This document shows, piece after piece, positions 14,959 to 23,244 of a stretch of 32,387 nt of DNA. The notes beneath the pieces were generated by a model. That model was not told the origin of the DNA, made no database searches, and was given only the letters and a program-made list of their open reading frames with translations. How positions within the stretch are numbered: the first letter of the stretch is position 1; every line of letters begins with the position of its first letter. A program made the position numbers and the translations under genes. The DNA is from Aphanizomenon flos-aquae FACHB-1287 (GTDB lineage: Bacteria; Cyanobacteriota; Cyanobacteriia; Cyanobacteriales; Nostocaceae). The stretch spans positions 1-32,387 of the forward strand of contig NZ_JACJTO010000043.1 of the NCBI RefSeq assembly GCF_014698755.1, given 5' to 3'.

Positions 14959-16335
14959 ATGTATCAAGCACAACCACCTTTAGAATTTATTCCGCCAGCT
15001 TTCAACCCTTTATTGTTAAAATTGGTACATTTAGTTTTACCTAACTGGATTCAGTGGAAAACACCCATTGGTAACATTGAAGCAAACAACGTTGAAACTT
15101 TAGCGAATTGCTATCAACGATTTCAGGATGGTAAAATCCGGTTTATGTTAGCATTTCGTCATCCTCAAACAGCAGACCCGCTTTGTTTAACTTATTTACT
15201 GTCCCAAATCTTGCCTAAAGTAGCACGAATTGGGGGTATACAGCTACAATATCCGCTTCATGCTCATTTTATCTATGATCGGGGTATTCCGCTCTGGGCT
15301 GGCGCTCATGTGGGTTGGGTCATTTCCCATTTGGGGGGGACTCCCATTCAACGCGGTAAGGCTGACTGGACGGGGTTGCGTTCCGCGCGGGATTTGTATA
15401 TTAATGGTCGGTTTCCCATGGCTGCTGCCCCGGAAGGTGCTACAAATGGTTTATCGGAGATTATTAGTCCTTTAGAACCGGGTATCGCTCAAATGGGTTT
15501 TTGGTGTGCAGAGGATTTACAAAAAGCGGGAAGAGATGAAGAAGTTTTAATTTTACCAATTGGGATTAAATATAGTTATGAGAATGAGCCTTGGGATAAT
15601 ATAGCAAATTTATTAACTGAATTAGAAACAGCCAGTGGTTTATTTATAAATCAGGAAAAAACAGCAGCTAATTTTGCTGTACTTTATCCCCGATTATTAG
15701 GTTTAGCTGAACATTTATTAGGGATAATGGAGCAATTTTACACTAAATTTTATCATCAAACATTACCAGATGAAAAAATTACTAATGGGGAAATTATAGA
15801 TAGAAATGAGGCTTTAGCTTATCGGTTACAATCTGTGATGAATATTGCTTTATTTATTGCTGAACAATATTTTGATTTACCATCTAGAGGTAATTGGAAT
15901 GATAGATGTAGACGGGTAGAACAAGCCGGTTGGAATTACATATTTAGGGAAGATTTTAAAGATATTAAATTAATATCAACTATTGAGAAAAGTTTGGGAG
16001 ATAGAGTTGCTGAAGAAGCAAATTTTCGGATGTGGCACATGAGGTTAGTGGAAAGTTTTGTAGCTGTTTCTGGGATTTATATCCGCGAAAAACCCACAGT
16101 AGAAAGATTTGCAGAAACGACTTTACTTTTATGGGATATGGTTAATAAAATTAAGGGAAATATACCTTTAAATCGTCCACAATTGGGTAAGCAACAGGTG
16201 AAGATAACTGTAGGTGAACCAATTTCTGTTTCTGACCGTTATGCTGTTTATAAAAGTAGTCGGGTTGCTGCTAGACAATCTGTGGCTGAGTTGACGACTG
16301 ATTTACAACAGGTTTTGGAAGGTTTGCTTAATTAA
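14959..16335 (+). CDS. PlsC-type acyltransferase domain protein
   Basis: A 458-aa protein with glycerophospholipid acyltransferase motifs: block I H(X4)D is H68PQTAD73 (in FRHPQTADPLCL), and block III is PEG (158-160, AAAPEGATNG). Such enzymes move acyl groups to lysophosphatidate or related acceptors at the membrane. The segment between them (AGAHVGWVISHLGGTPIQRG) is also typical. The 250-residue C-terminal extension is cyanobacterial and of unknown role. Its upstream spacer ends in short repeats (ctattacc units, 14921-14952) right before the ATG, leaving no Shine-Dalgarno. The acceptor is not identifiable, so I give no gene symbol. Confidence 0.75.
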   Translation: MYQAQPPLEFIPPAFNPLLLKLVHLVLPNWIQWKTPIGNIEANNVETLANCYQRFQDGKIRFMLAFRHPQTADPLCLTYLLSQILPKVARIGGIQLQYPLHAHFIYDRGIPLWAGAHVGWVISHLGGTPIQRGKADWTGLRSARDLYINGRFPMAAAPEGATNGLSEIISPLEPGIAQMGFWCAEDLQKAGRDEEVLILPIGIKYSYENEPWDNIANLLTELETASGLFINQEKTAANFAVLYPRLLGLAEHLLGIMEQFYTKFYHQTLPDEKITNGEIIDRNEALAYRLQSVMNIALFIAEQYFDLPSRGNWNDRCRRVEQAGWNYIFREDFKDIKLISTIEKSLGDRVAEEANFRMWHMRLVESFVAVSGIYIREKPTVERFAETTLLLWDMVNKIKGNIPLNRPQLGKQQVKITVGEPISVSDRYAVYKSSRVAARQSVAELTTDLQQVLEGLLN

Positions 16336-16408
16336 AGATAATCTCAAGAACTTTTCCCCTAGAGTCTCAAATTCTTGATACAGTATTAATAATGCTGAAT
16401 GTCATATA

Positions 16409-17401
16409 ATGCAATTATTCCCCATGCAAACACAAAAACCATCTGTTAGTCTAATTCGGGCTAAATCCTACGAACAAGAAGCTTTAAAAGAATCCTTGGA
16501 AACACTGCTAGAACCTTTAGGAGGTATGGCTGCTTTTGTCAAACCAGGAAACCGGGTTTTACTCAAACCTAATCTCCTCACAGGTTCTCGTCCGACTAAA
16601 GAATGTACTACCCGTCCAGAATTAGTGCGTGCTGTTGCTGAAATGGTAATTGCTGTTGGTGGTAACCCATTTTTAGGAGATAGTCCCGCTTTTGGTAGTG
16701 CTAAAGGTGTGGCCATAGCCAATGGTTTATTGCCGATTTTAGAAGAATTAAAATTACCACTTGTTGAATTTCATGGTAAACGTTATCAAACAGTAAATGA
16801 TAATTTCAATCACTTGCTTTTATCTAAAGAAGCCATGGAAGCAGACGTGATTATTAATCTTCCCAAAGTTAAATCTCATCTGCAATTAACTCTAACTTTA
16901 GGAGTAAAAAATCTCTTTGGTTGTGTTCCTGGTAAAATGAAAGCTTGGTGGCATCTAGAAGCGGGAAAAGATGCTAATAAATTCGGAGAAATGTTAGTAG
17001 AAACTGCCAGAGCAATTAATCCAACTTTAACAATTTTAGATGGAATTATTGGTCATGAAGGTAATGGACCAAGTGGCGGAGAACCCCGGAATTTAGAAAT
17101 TTTAGCGGCCTCAACTAATGTATTTGCTTTAGATAGAGCAATGTTAGAAGTTCTCCAAGTTGCACCCGCACAAGTTCCCACAGTTGCAGCTTCCCAAAGA
17201 TTAGGAATATGTCCAGAATTAAGTGATATTCACTTTCCGAATTTATCACCAGATTTATTACAAATTACAGATTGGCAATTGCCTGAAAAATTAATGCCCA
17301 TAGATTTTGCTATGCCCCGTGTGATTAAATCTACTTTTAGGCATCTTTATATCCGATTTATCAAAGAACCCATGAGCGCCTATACTGGAAAAAGTTTATA
17401 A
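16409..17401 (+). CDS. DUF362-domain protein
   Basis: A 330-aa DUF362 (PF04015) protein: VLLKPNLLTGSRPTKECTT, EMVIAVGGNPFLGDSPAFGS, INLPKVKSHLQLTLTLGVKNLFG and ILDGIIGHEGNGPSGGEPRN are the conserved blocks. The C-terminal ferredoxin domain of longer members is absent. The biochemical function of the family is largely unknown. The next in-frame ATG is six codons in (MQTQKPSVSL), so the true start may be 16424. It lies 73 bp after the acyltransferase on the same strand, perhaps one transcription unit. A small hairpin AGGGC-gtaaat-GCCCT (17416-17431) follows the stop. Confidence 0.85.
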   Translation: MQLFPMQTQKPSVSLIRAKSYEQEALKESLETLLEPLGGMAAFVKPGNRVLLKPNLLTGSRPTKECTTRPELVRAVAEMVIAVGGNPFLGDSPAFGSAKGVAIANGLLPILEELKLPLVEFHGKRYQTVNDNFNHLLLSKEAMEADVIINLPKVKSHLQLTLTLGVKNLFGCVPGKMKAWWHLEAGKDANKFGEMLVETARAINPTLTILDGIIGHEGNGPSGGEPRNLEILAASTNVFALDRAMLEVLQVAPAQVPTVAASQRLGICPELSDIHFPNLSPDLLQITDWQLPEKLMPIDFAMPRVIKSTFRHLYIRFIKEPMSAYTGKSL

Positions 17402-17486
17402 GATCAAGTGTAAATAGGGCGTAAATGCCCTGTCTACCCTTGTTAATTCTACTAGCTAAGTGTGAGATCATAGACCTCTGGAAGGC

Positions 17487-18353
17487 TCAGGTGTAATTAC
17501 GCTGATAATTAATAGGAAATTTGGCTTGAAGTAAATTTCTGACGGCTACTTCTAAATCATTTTCTTTAAGTAAAGATTCTCCCATAATTACTGTTTGTAC
17601 ACCCACTCCTGCTAATAGAGCTAAATCATCAGGGGTTTCTATTCCTGATTCACTAATCACCACAATGCCTAATTTTTGAATTAGCGATCGCCTAGCTGTT
17701 AATAATTCCTGAGTAATGTTAATATTAATGCTAAAATCACTCAAACTCTGGTTATTAATGACAATTACTCTCACATCTTCTAATGCGAGAATTCTATCTA
17801 AATCATTTAAGTTATCAATTTGAATTACGGCATTCATGCCTAAGTAGTGAATTACTCGTAAAAAGTTCTGTAGTTGTTTATCTGTAAGAATGGCGGCAAT
17901 TAATAATATTGCATCTGCACCAGCCGAACGTGCTAAATAAATTTGGCAAGGGTCAATGATAAAATCTCTACAAAGTAAAGGTATTCCGACCCGATATCTA
18001 ATCGCACGTAGATGATCAAAACCACCATGAAAAAACTTTTGGTCAGTGACCACAGATACACAAGATGCTCCTCCTCGTTTATAGGCCTGAGCAATAGTAA
18101 CTGGATCAAAATCTGGTCTAATTACACTATGATAAAGCGATGCTTTTTTCACTTCTGCAATTAAACTAGGTTTATAGATACTCAACTGCAAAGCTGTCAA
18201 AAAATCCCGTACCGTCGGAGCAGCAGTTAACTGACGTTGCAAGGAAGCCCAAGACATATCCTGTTGTATTTGTGCAACTTCTAGTTTTTTATGCCACACA
18301 ATTTCTTTAATAATTGCTTGCATTTGATAATTATTTGTAGTTTGGTAGATCAT
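17487..18353 (-). CDS. TrpC-like (indole-3-glycerol phosphate synthase) paralogue with altered active site
   Basis: A 288-aa TIM-barrel protein clearly of the TrpC family (IVWHKKLEVAQIQ, SLIAEVKKAS, VVTDQKFFHGGFDHLR, DFIIDPCQIYLARSAGAD, ISESGIETPDDL). Compared with characterised synthases several key positions differ. The lysine in LCKDF is Arg129. The glutamate in LIEI/LTEV is Gln178. The arginine of INNRDL is Gln202. The SPSKG phosphate/substrate loop reads SLYHS (72-76). Glu67, Lys69, Asn200 and Glu235 remain. The classical reaction converts CdRP to indole-glycerol phosphate; loss of the general acid and catalytic glutamate suggests reduced or different activity. No other trp genes are nearby. 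Confidence 0.85.
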   Translation of the reverse strand: MIYQTTNNYQMQAIIKEIVWHKKLEVAQIQQDMSWASLQRQLTAAPTVRDFLTALQLSIYKPSLIAEVKKASLYHSVIRPDFDPVTIAQAYKRGGASCVSVVTDQKFFHGGFDHLRAIRYRVGIPLLCRDFIIDPCQIYLARSAGADAILLIAAILTDKQLQNFLRVIHYLGMNAVIQIDNLNDLDRILALEDVRVIVINNQSLSDFSININITQELLTARRSLIQKLGIVVISESGIETPDDLALLAGVGVQTVIMGESLLKENDLEVAVRNLLQAKFPINYQRNYT

Positions 18354-18490
18354 AGAACCTGTATAATGGTGAGCGATTTTTATTGATGAATCTTCACCTT
18401 CCCTTTTATTTTCTAGGAGAAATTTAAATGGATTTAAAAATGCAACTACTTTAATCGAAAATCGAATCTATTAACTTGTCTGATAGGTGG

Positions 18491-18712
18491 TTAATTTTCC
18501 TGGGAATTACCAAGTAAGCAGTTAGTTTTAAGTAATCTGATATAAGTACGGTAGGGTATGTAGTCCATAGGGTTATAACCAGCAAATTGTAAAACTAGAA
18601 CACAAGCCCAAGAATATTTACCCACAATAATCGCTTTGATTATTTGTTCTATTTGTTCAGTTTTGATTTTTTTGTTAACAGATAAATTATAACTGCTAAA
18701 ATTTTCACTCAT
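18491..18712 (-). CDS. HetP-family protein (heterocyst commitment)
   Basis: A 73-aa protein. The block [20 protein letters not shown] followed by [20 protein letters not shown] is the signature of HetP and its paralogues, which in Anabaena drive or restrain commitment of cells to heterocysts. The short length and abrupt end after the domain fit the small paralogues more than HetP itself, which has a longer tail. GGAG lies 8 nt before the ATG (plus-strand ctcc at 18721-18724), supporting this start. The 900-bp region upstream probably holds developmental control sites. It marks the organism as heterocyst-forming. Confidence 0.85.
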   Translation of the reverse strand: MSENFSSYNLSVNKKIKTEQIEQIIKAIIVGKYSWACVLVLQFAGYNPMDYIPYRTYIRLLKTNCLLGNSQEN

Positions 18713-19621
18713 AATATATACTCCTGTCGCTCCTGTTGATAATAAGAATCATGGTTTTAAGAATCTTTCTAATATTGATTAGTAAAGACCTCTTTTTTAA
18801 GACTACCCAAAGTTACACTACCAATACATGAATTATTTTTTGATGAATTTGATAATTTTTTAGTTCTTATTTTTTACATTTAACCTAACTGTCAAAATCT
18901 TGGATTTTTAAGTTTAAATTTAGCACAACAGACTATATAGTATTTCTGTCTATTTTTAGGTTAATTTTTTGGTAAGATTCAGTTAAGATTTTTTAATTAA
19001 GTTTGTTGTTTGGTTTATATCATTTCCCCGTCTAGTTACGTACACAGTGAGAATAAGTAAAAATTACTGCATTCCTTGTCTGTTAACTGTTCTCTCTCAC
19101 AAATATATCAATTTAACCAGTCATTTCTCCTCCCTTGGGAGGATGTTAAATCACGAACATCTAATTTGAGACATAAAGATATTTCTATAGACAGATGACT
19201 TTGTATATTCTTTCGTAGTCCAATAGAAAAGAAAGTAAATTTAGTGAAATCAGGTAAATAAATGATAATTTAACTATAAAATCTCAAAAACCAAAAATCT
19301 AGACAAATATTAGTTGACAGAATCGAACTTGTATGGCAATGAAGATCAAATTTCAGGGTGACAAACAACAATTATGTTTTGATGCAACTAAATTGAAAGT
19401 ATTTACTTTTTATTGATAAAATCAAATTTGTTCACCCTTAAATATAAATTTGTCAAAGATTAACCCCTCATTGAGACAATAGCAATTATCAAGATTTCAT
19501 TAACTTTATTAACTATTTATTCTCATTTTCTATTCCCTATTGTCCAGATTATATCTAGATTTGTACATAAATCCATCCAGGGTTTAGTAATGAGTAAAAA
19601 AATTTAGTGATTGGCATAATT
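18713..19621. promoter_or_regulatory. Long divergent regulatory region between hetP-like gene and response regulator
   Basis: About 900 bp of AT-rich DNA without a gene separates two divergent regulators. A perfect inverted repeat TCCTCCC-tt-GGGAGGA lies at 19128-19143 and is the only strong palindrome I see. It resembles in size, but not in sequence, the HetR-type palindromes known upstream of hetP. I found no GTAN8TAC NtcA site. Long 5' UTRs or unseen small RNAs are possible. Confidence 0.5.
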
Positions 19622-20458
19622 ATGTACAAAACAAAAAAAATTATCGTCATTGATAATGACATTGTCAACCGGAATTTTGTTGTAAATTGTCTTCAGGTTG
19701 AAGGCTATGATACTATAGATGCAAAAAATGGTATTGTTGGACTGGAATTAATCAAAAAATATGTACCTGATTTGGTAATTTGTGATCTGGTAATGCCGGA
19801 CATGGACGGTTATACTGTATTAAGTAATCTGCGGGAAGATTCATTGATAAGCATTATTCCTTTTATTTTTCTGACGGCTATTAACACAAAAGCCTCTTTA
19901 CGAAAAGCCATGGAATTAGGAGCAGATGATTATTTAACTAAACCTATAACCACGGATGAATTATTGCGAGCGATTGATATTAAATTACAAAAACAAGCTC
20001 TTTTAAAATATTGGTATGGCATAAATTCCCATCAATTAGCATTAACAGAATTACCCAACAAATCAGTAAATTCTCAATCAATTTTTCCGAATATTCCTCA
20101 TCTAAAAAAGGTTTTTGATTTTATTGAAGCTAATTATCAAAAAGGAATTACTTCATCTGATGTTGCTGCATACGTTGGTTATTCTTCTGCATATTTAACT
20201 AACCAAGTTGCCAAACACACAGGAAAGGCAATAAATGTTTGGATTGTTGAACAACGCATGACCGCAGCCCTACCTTTACTAAAAAAAACCAATCAGACAA
20301 TTGAGGAAATTTCAGCTAATTTGGGTTATCAAAATGCTTGTCATTTCTCCCGACAGTTTCGCCAACATTATGGTTTGTCCCCCAGAAATTGGCGAAAAAC
20401 ATATCAGTTAACAGCAGATTCTGGAAATACTAAGTTGCAACTTATTAAAAATCCCTAA
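19622..20458 (+). CDS. Response regulator with AraC-type DNA-binding domain
   Basis: 278 aa from ATG 19622 (a GTG at 19607 in the same frame is less likely). The receiver domain (1-120) has the acidic pocket IDND (10-13), phospho-acceptor Asp55 (LVICDLVMPDMDGY), FLTA and the LTKP lysine near 106. After a 40-residue linker comes an AraC/XylS helix-turn-helix pair (about 175-265: SSDVAAYVGYSSAYLTNQVAKHTG, then IEEISANLGYQNACHFSRQFRQHYG). It should bind DNA when phosphorylated. No cognate histidine kinase lies next to it. Being divergent from the HetP-like gene, it is a possible regulator of that promoter (inference). Confidence 0.9.
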   Translation: MYKTKKIIVIDNDIVNRNFVVNCLQVEGYDTIDAKNGIVGLELIKKYVPDLVICDLVMPDMDGYTVLSNLREDSLISIIPFIFLTAINTKASLRKAMELGADDYLTKPITTDELLRAIDIKLQKQALLKYWYGINSHQLALTELPNKSVNSQSIFPNIPHLKKVFDFIEANYQKGITSSDVAAYVGYSSAYLTNQVAKHTGKAINVWIVEQRMTAALPLLKKTNQTIEEISANLGYQNACHFSRQFRQHYGLSPRNWRKTYQLTADSGNTKLQLIKNP

Positions 20459-20479
20459 TCATTAATCAATTGTTTCAGA

Positions 20480-20633
20480 GGGAACAGGAAACGGACAACT
20501 TTCTAACAGGAAAAAATCATGTTTAAAAACATGAGATTAAAATAATGACAATGTTTTTTTCGTGCTACGCATCTTTTAAAAACATCTTTTTTTTGGCAGA
20601 GCTTTATTGTCTGTTCCCTGTTCCCTTTTTTTT
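20480..20633. repeat. Long inverted repeat with T-tract between convergent genes
   Basis: GGGAACAGG... (20480-20498) is complementary to 20607-20625 at 17 of 19 positions and is followed by T8 on the plus strand. Inside lies a second palindrome CATGTTT-aa-AAACATG (20518-20533). The structure lies between the convergent response-regulator and DUF3082 genes and could end the former transcript, or be a miniature repeat element. Confidence 0.6.
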
Positions 20634-20685
20634 GTACCCGTTCAAGAGGCAGAAAAAAATACCCCTTATTTCTTATTAGATAAAA

Positions 20686-21009
20686 CTAACTACTTTTAGG
20701 ATTACTTAATTGCTGGATAAAAAGTTGTATTGATAAGGCAAATAAACCTAATGCTACTAACCCAAATATTCCCGCTCCCAAAGCTACTATACCCACAACT
20801 AGGGTACGCACAGCAGAAGCAATATTGATAACAGTTTGGTTATCTGAATGGGTAGGTTTATTAGCAAAAGTAGTGGCAATTGCTATCATTAAAGAATAGG
20901 TAGCAAATGCAAATCCTCCCGAAATTGTTGAACCAATTATACAGCGCAAAGGAGTTGCTTGTACTTGAGTAGAACTATCTGCTGACGGCGTTTTTTGTGG
21001 TTGATTCAT
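20686..21009 (-). CDS. DUF3082 membrane protein
   Basis: A 107-aa cyanobacterial protein of the DUF3082 type. There are two predicted membrane segments (about 27-48, GGFAFATYSLMIAIATTF, and 68-98, VRTLVVGIVALGAGIFGLVALGLF); the first 25 residues are polar. Its function is unknown. It follows ispE by 18 bp on the same strand, in the order rsmA-ispE-DUF3082, and is probably co-transcribed. Confidence 0.8.
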   Translation of the reverse strand: MNQPQKTPSADSSTQVQATPLRCIIGSTISGGFAFATYSLMIAIATTFANKPTHSDNQTVINIASAVRTLVVGIVALGAGIFGLVALGLFALSIQLFIQQLSNPKSS

Positions 21010-21027
21010 AACGATATTAGTAATAAA

Positions 21028-21972
21028 TTAGGCGATTTTAATTCCATGTTTAATTGTGTGAGTTACAAACAATTCTAAATCCTCATCAGGAATGGCTTTA
21101 CGTATCCGCTGCTTGACAATTTCTCCTTGATTTCTAGATTCAACAATGGCAAATACAGAAGGACCAGAACCTGACATCATTGTTCCTAAAACTTCTGGTT
21201 GACTGGCGAATAATTCCCGCAATTGCCATACTTGAGGATAAGCTGGTAGGACAACTTTTTCTAAATCATTATGTAGTTCTTGAACAATTTTTTCGGTATT
21301 TTTATTGACAATAGCTTTTACCATTTCTTCTGAATGAAAAGCACTAGCACGAGCCGCTAAACCTTCTGAACTTTGAATATAGTTAATGCCAAATTGTTGC
21401 CGATAGGTCTTATATGCCCAAGGTGTAGAAATTTCTAAACTGCGATATTTAGCCAATACTATATGCAAATTATCCAAACTTTGCAAAGGAGAAAGTTGTT
21501 CTCCTCTACCAGTAGCAATGGCCGTTCCTCCACCAATACAAAATGGTACATCTGAACCAAGACTAGCGCCTAATTCTTCTAATTCTGACTGAGTTAATCC
21601 CAAATTCCAAAGTAAATCTATACCTACTAACACCGCTGCGGCATTGCTAGAACCCCCCGCTAAACCAGCAGCAACAGGAATACACTTTTTAATAGTAATA
21701 TCCACACCACCAAAATTACTAAAAGCTTTAGGAAATTCCTGAGCCATTAATATCGCTGCTTTATAAACTAGATTAGTTTGATCTGTGGGTACTTGGGGAT
21801 GATTGCAATAAACACGAATATTTTCAGTGCTGGCAGAATGGATATCAATTTGGTCGGATAAGTCTATACTTTGGAGAATCATTGCTAATTCATGATACCC
21901 GTCAGAACGACTGCCGATAATTTCTAAATACAAATTGATTTTGGCAGGTGCAATTAAACTGTAAGAACGCAT
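21028..21972 (-). CDS. ispE: 4-diphosphocytidyl-2-C-methyl-D-erythritol kinase
   Basis: A 314-aa GHMP kinase of the MEP pathway, phosphorylating CDP-ME to CDP-ME2P on the way to isoprenoids (carotenoids, phytol, quinones). The start is set at ATG 21972 (MRSYSLIAPAKINLYLEI), since the 14 codons upstream are translated from a dispersed gggaatagggaat-type repeat. The ATP-binding GHMP motif PVAAGLAGGSSNAAA lies near 92-106, and MMSGSGPSVFAI near 275. APAKINL is the diagnostic N-terminal motif. It is the second gene of the rsmA-ispE-DUF3082 cluster. Confidence 0.95.
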   Translation of the reverse strand: MRSYSLIAPAKINLYLEIIGSRSDGYHELAMILQSIDLSDQIDIHSASTENIRVYCNHPQVPTDQTNLVYKAAILMAQEFPKAFSNFGGVDITIKKCIPVAAGLAGGSSNAAAVLVGIDLLWNLGLTQSELEELGASLGSDVPFCIGGGTAIATGRGEQLSPLQSLDNLHIVLAKYRSLEISTPWAYKTYRQQFGINYIQSSEGLAARASAFHSEEMVKAIVNKNTEKIVQELHNDLEKVVLPAYPQVWQLRELFASQPEVLGTMMSGSGPSVFAIVESRNQGEIVKQRIRKAIPDEDLELFVTHTIKHGIKIA

Positions 21973-22021
21973 AGGGAATTGGAAATAGGGAATAGGAAAT
22001 CTTTCCACTGACAACTAACCA

Positions 22022-22852
22022 CTAACTAGGAAATTCTTCACCATTTCCTATAATATTCACCAATGATACCCATTGGGCAATACCCAGGTCTTCAGCGCGG
22101 ACTTGGGGATTTATTTCTAATTGTTCCAGTAATTGGGTCAAGTTATCACGTGCAATTACCGATTGTAAATTATTTCTTAACATTTTTCGCTTTGAACCGA
22201 ATCCCAATTTTACCAGAGTTTCTAGCTTTTTCGGGTCATGAGCCGGAATTTCTATCTGTTTCGGAATCAACCGCACCACAGCGGAATCTACCTTTGGTGG
22301 AGGTACAAAGGCCGCAGCGGGAACTGTACAAATTAATTCACAATCTGCCAAATATTGTACTCGCACCGACAACGCCCCAAAAGTCCTAGAACCAGGTTTA
22401 GCATATAATCTTTCTGCTACTTCCTTCTGTACTAACAAAACAATAGCATCAAAAGGTTCTGGGTTGGGATGAGAAATTGTCCCCAGTAACTTTTCAATAA
22501 TTGGCCCAGTAATATTATAAGGAATATTTGCAACAACTTTATTTTGCTTTTGAAAATTAGCAAATGCCGTTAATTGGGATGGTAAATCAAGAGTGAGAAA
22601 ATCCCCTTGTAATAATAAGAAATTTTCTTTTTCACCCATTTGTTTAGCCAGTAACTTACACAAATCTCGATCAATTTCTACAGCTAATAAAGATTTCACT
22701 AGCGGTAATAAACGACGAGTAAGAATTCCCGTACCAGGTCCAATTTCCAGAACCTTATCAGTTTCTTGACAATTAGCCGCTTGCACAATTGCATTTAAAG
22801 CTTTATCGCTTTTTAACCAATGTTGAGCAAACTGTTTACGGGGTTGAATCAT
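22022..22852 (-). CDS. rsmA: 16S rRNA (adenine1518/1519-N6) dimethyltransferase
   Basis: A 276-aa KsgA/RsmA enzyme that dimethylates two adjacent adenines in helix 45 of 16S rRNA during 30S maturation. The N-terminus has RKQFAQHWLKSDKALNAIV. The SAM-binding motif is VLEIGPGTGILTRRLL (about 34-49), an acidic VEID follows, and the catalytic motif is NIPY (near 112). FVPPPKVDSAVVRL is the conserved target-handling block. The C-terminal helical domain is complete. The gene precedes ispE by about 50 bp, an order common in cyanobacteria. Confidence 0.95.
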   Translation of the reverse strand: MIQPRKQFAQHWLKSDKALNAIVQAANCQETDKVLEIGPGTGILTRRLLPLVKSLLAVEIDRDLCKLLAKQMGEKENFLLLQGDFLTLDLPSQLTAFANFQKQNKVVANIPYNITGPIIEKLLGTISHPNPEPFDAIVLLVQKEVAERLYAKPGSRTFGALSVRVQYLADCELICTVPAAAFVPPPKVDSAVVRLIPKQIEIPAHDPKKLETLVKLGFGSKRKMLRNNLQSVIARDNLTQLLEQLEINPQVRAEDLGIAQWVSLVNIIGNGEEFPS

Positions 22853-22935
22853 CTTGTTAATTTTTCCGAAAGTGAAGCCAGGGAATTAATTAATTGTAAC
22901 AGGTTGCTACCTTTGCCGCTAAGAGTCTGTTTCCA

Positions 22936-23220
22936 TTACCCTAAATCATTTCTTCTATTGTCCGGCTTAATATCCCTTGAGTTAGAGGATTTTTGAAAAG
23001 TTTTCAGAGGTAATTTTATGCTAATTACCTGACTATGATCAGAATCATAGCATCGCTCTGGCACATTGGCGGCGGCGATTAACACCCGCAGAATCAAACC
23101 TAATGTATCAACGGTCATAAACCGCTTCCGCTCTTTGATTTGTTTGTCCACATTATATCCTACTTCCTGACTCACCACGACGGCACTTTTTACACTTTGA
23201 CTATCGATTATGGCTTCTGA
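22936..23220 (-). pseudogene. IS5-family transposase fragment
   Basis: On the minus strand from about 23220 the translation EAIIDSQSVKSAVVVSQEVG, then DKQIKERKRFMTVDTLGLIL and RVLIAAANVPER, matches the central part of IS5-type DDE transposases (AIIDSQSVK, KGRKRHLLVDTLGL, VTAANVxER). Both the N-terminal half and the C-terminal catalytic part are missing. After PERCYD the frame degenerates into unrelated sequence to TAA at 22936. It sits immediately downstream of the dynamin operon's last stop (23245). The IS termini cannot be placed. Confidence 0.8.
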
Positions 23221-23244
23221 TAGGCTGGAAATGACACAATGCTT

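Noticed and set aside
22063-22389. 108-aa plus-strand frame inside rsmA
   Set aside because: Antisense shadow of a clear housekeeping gene.
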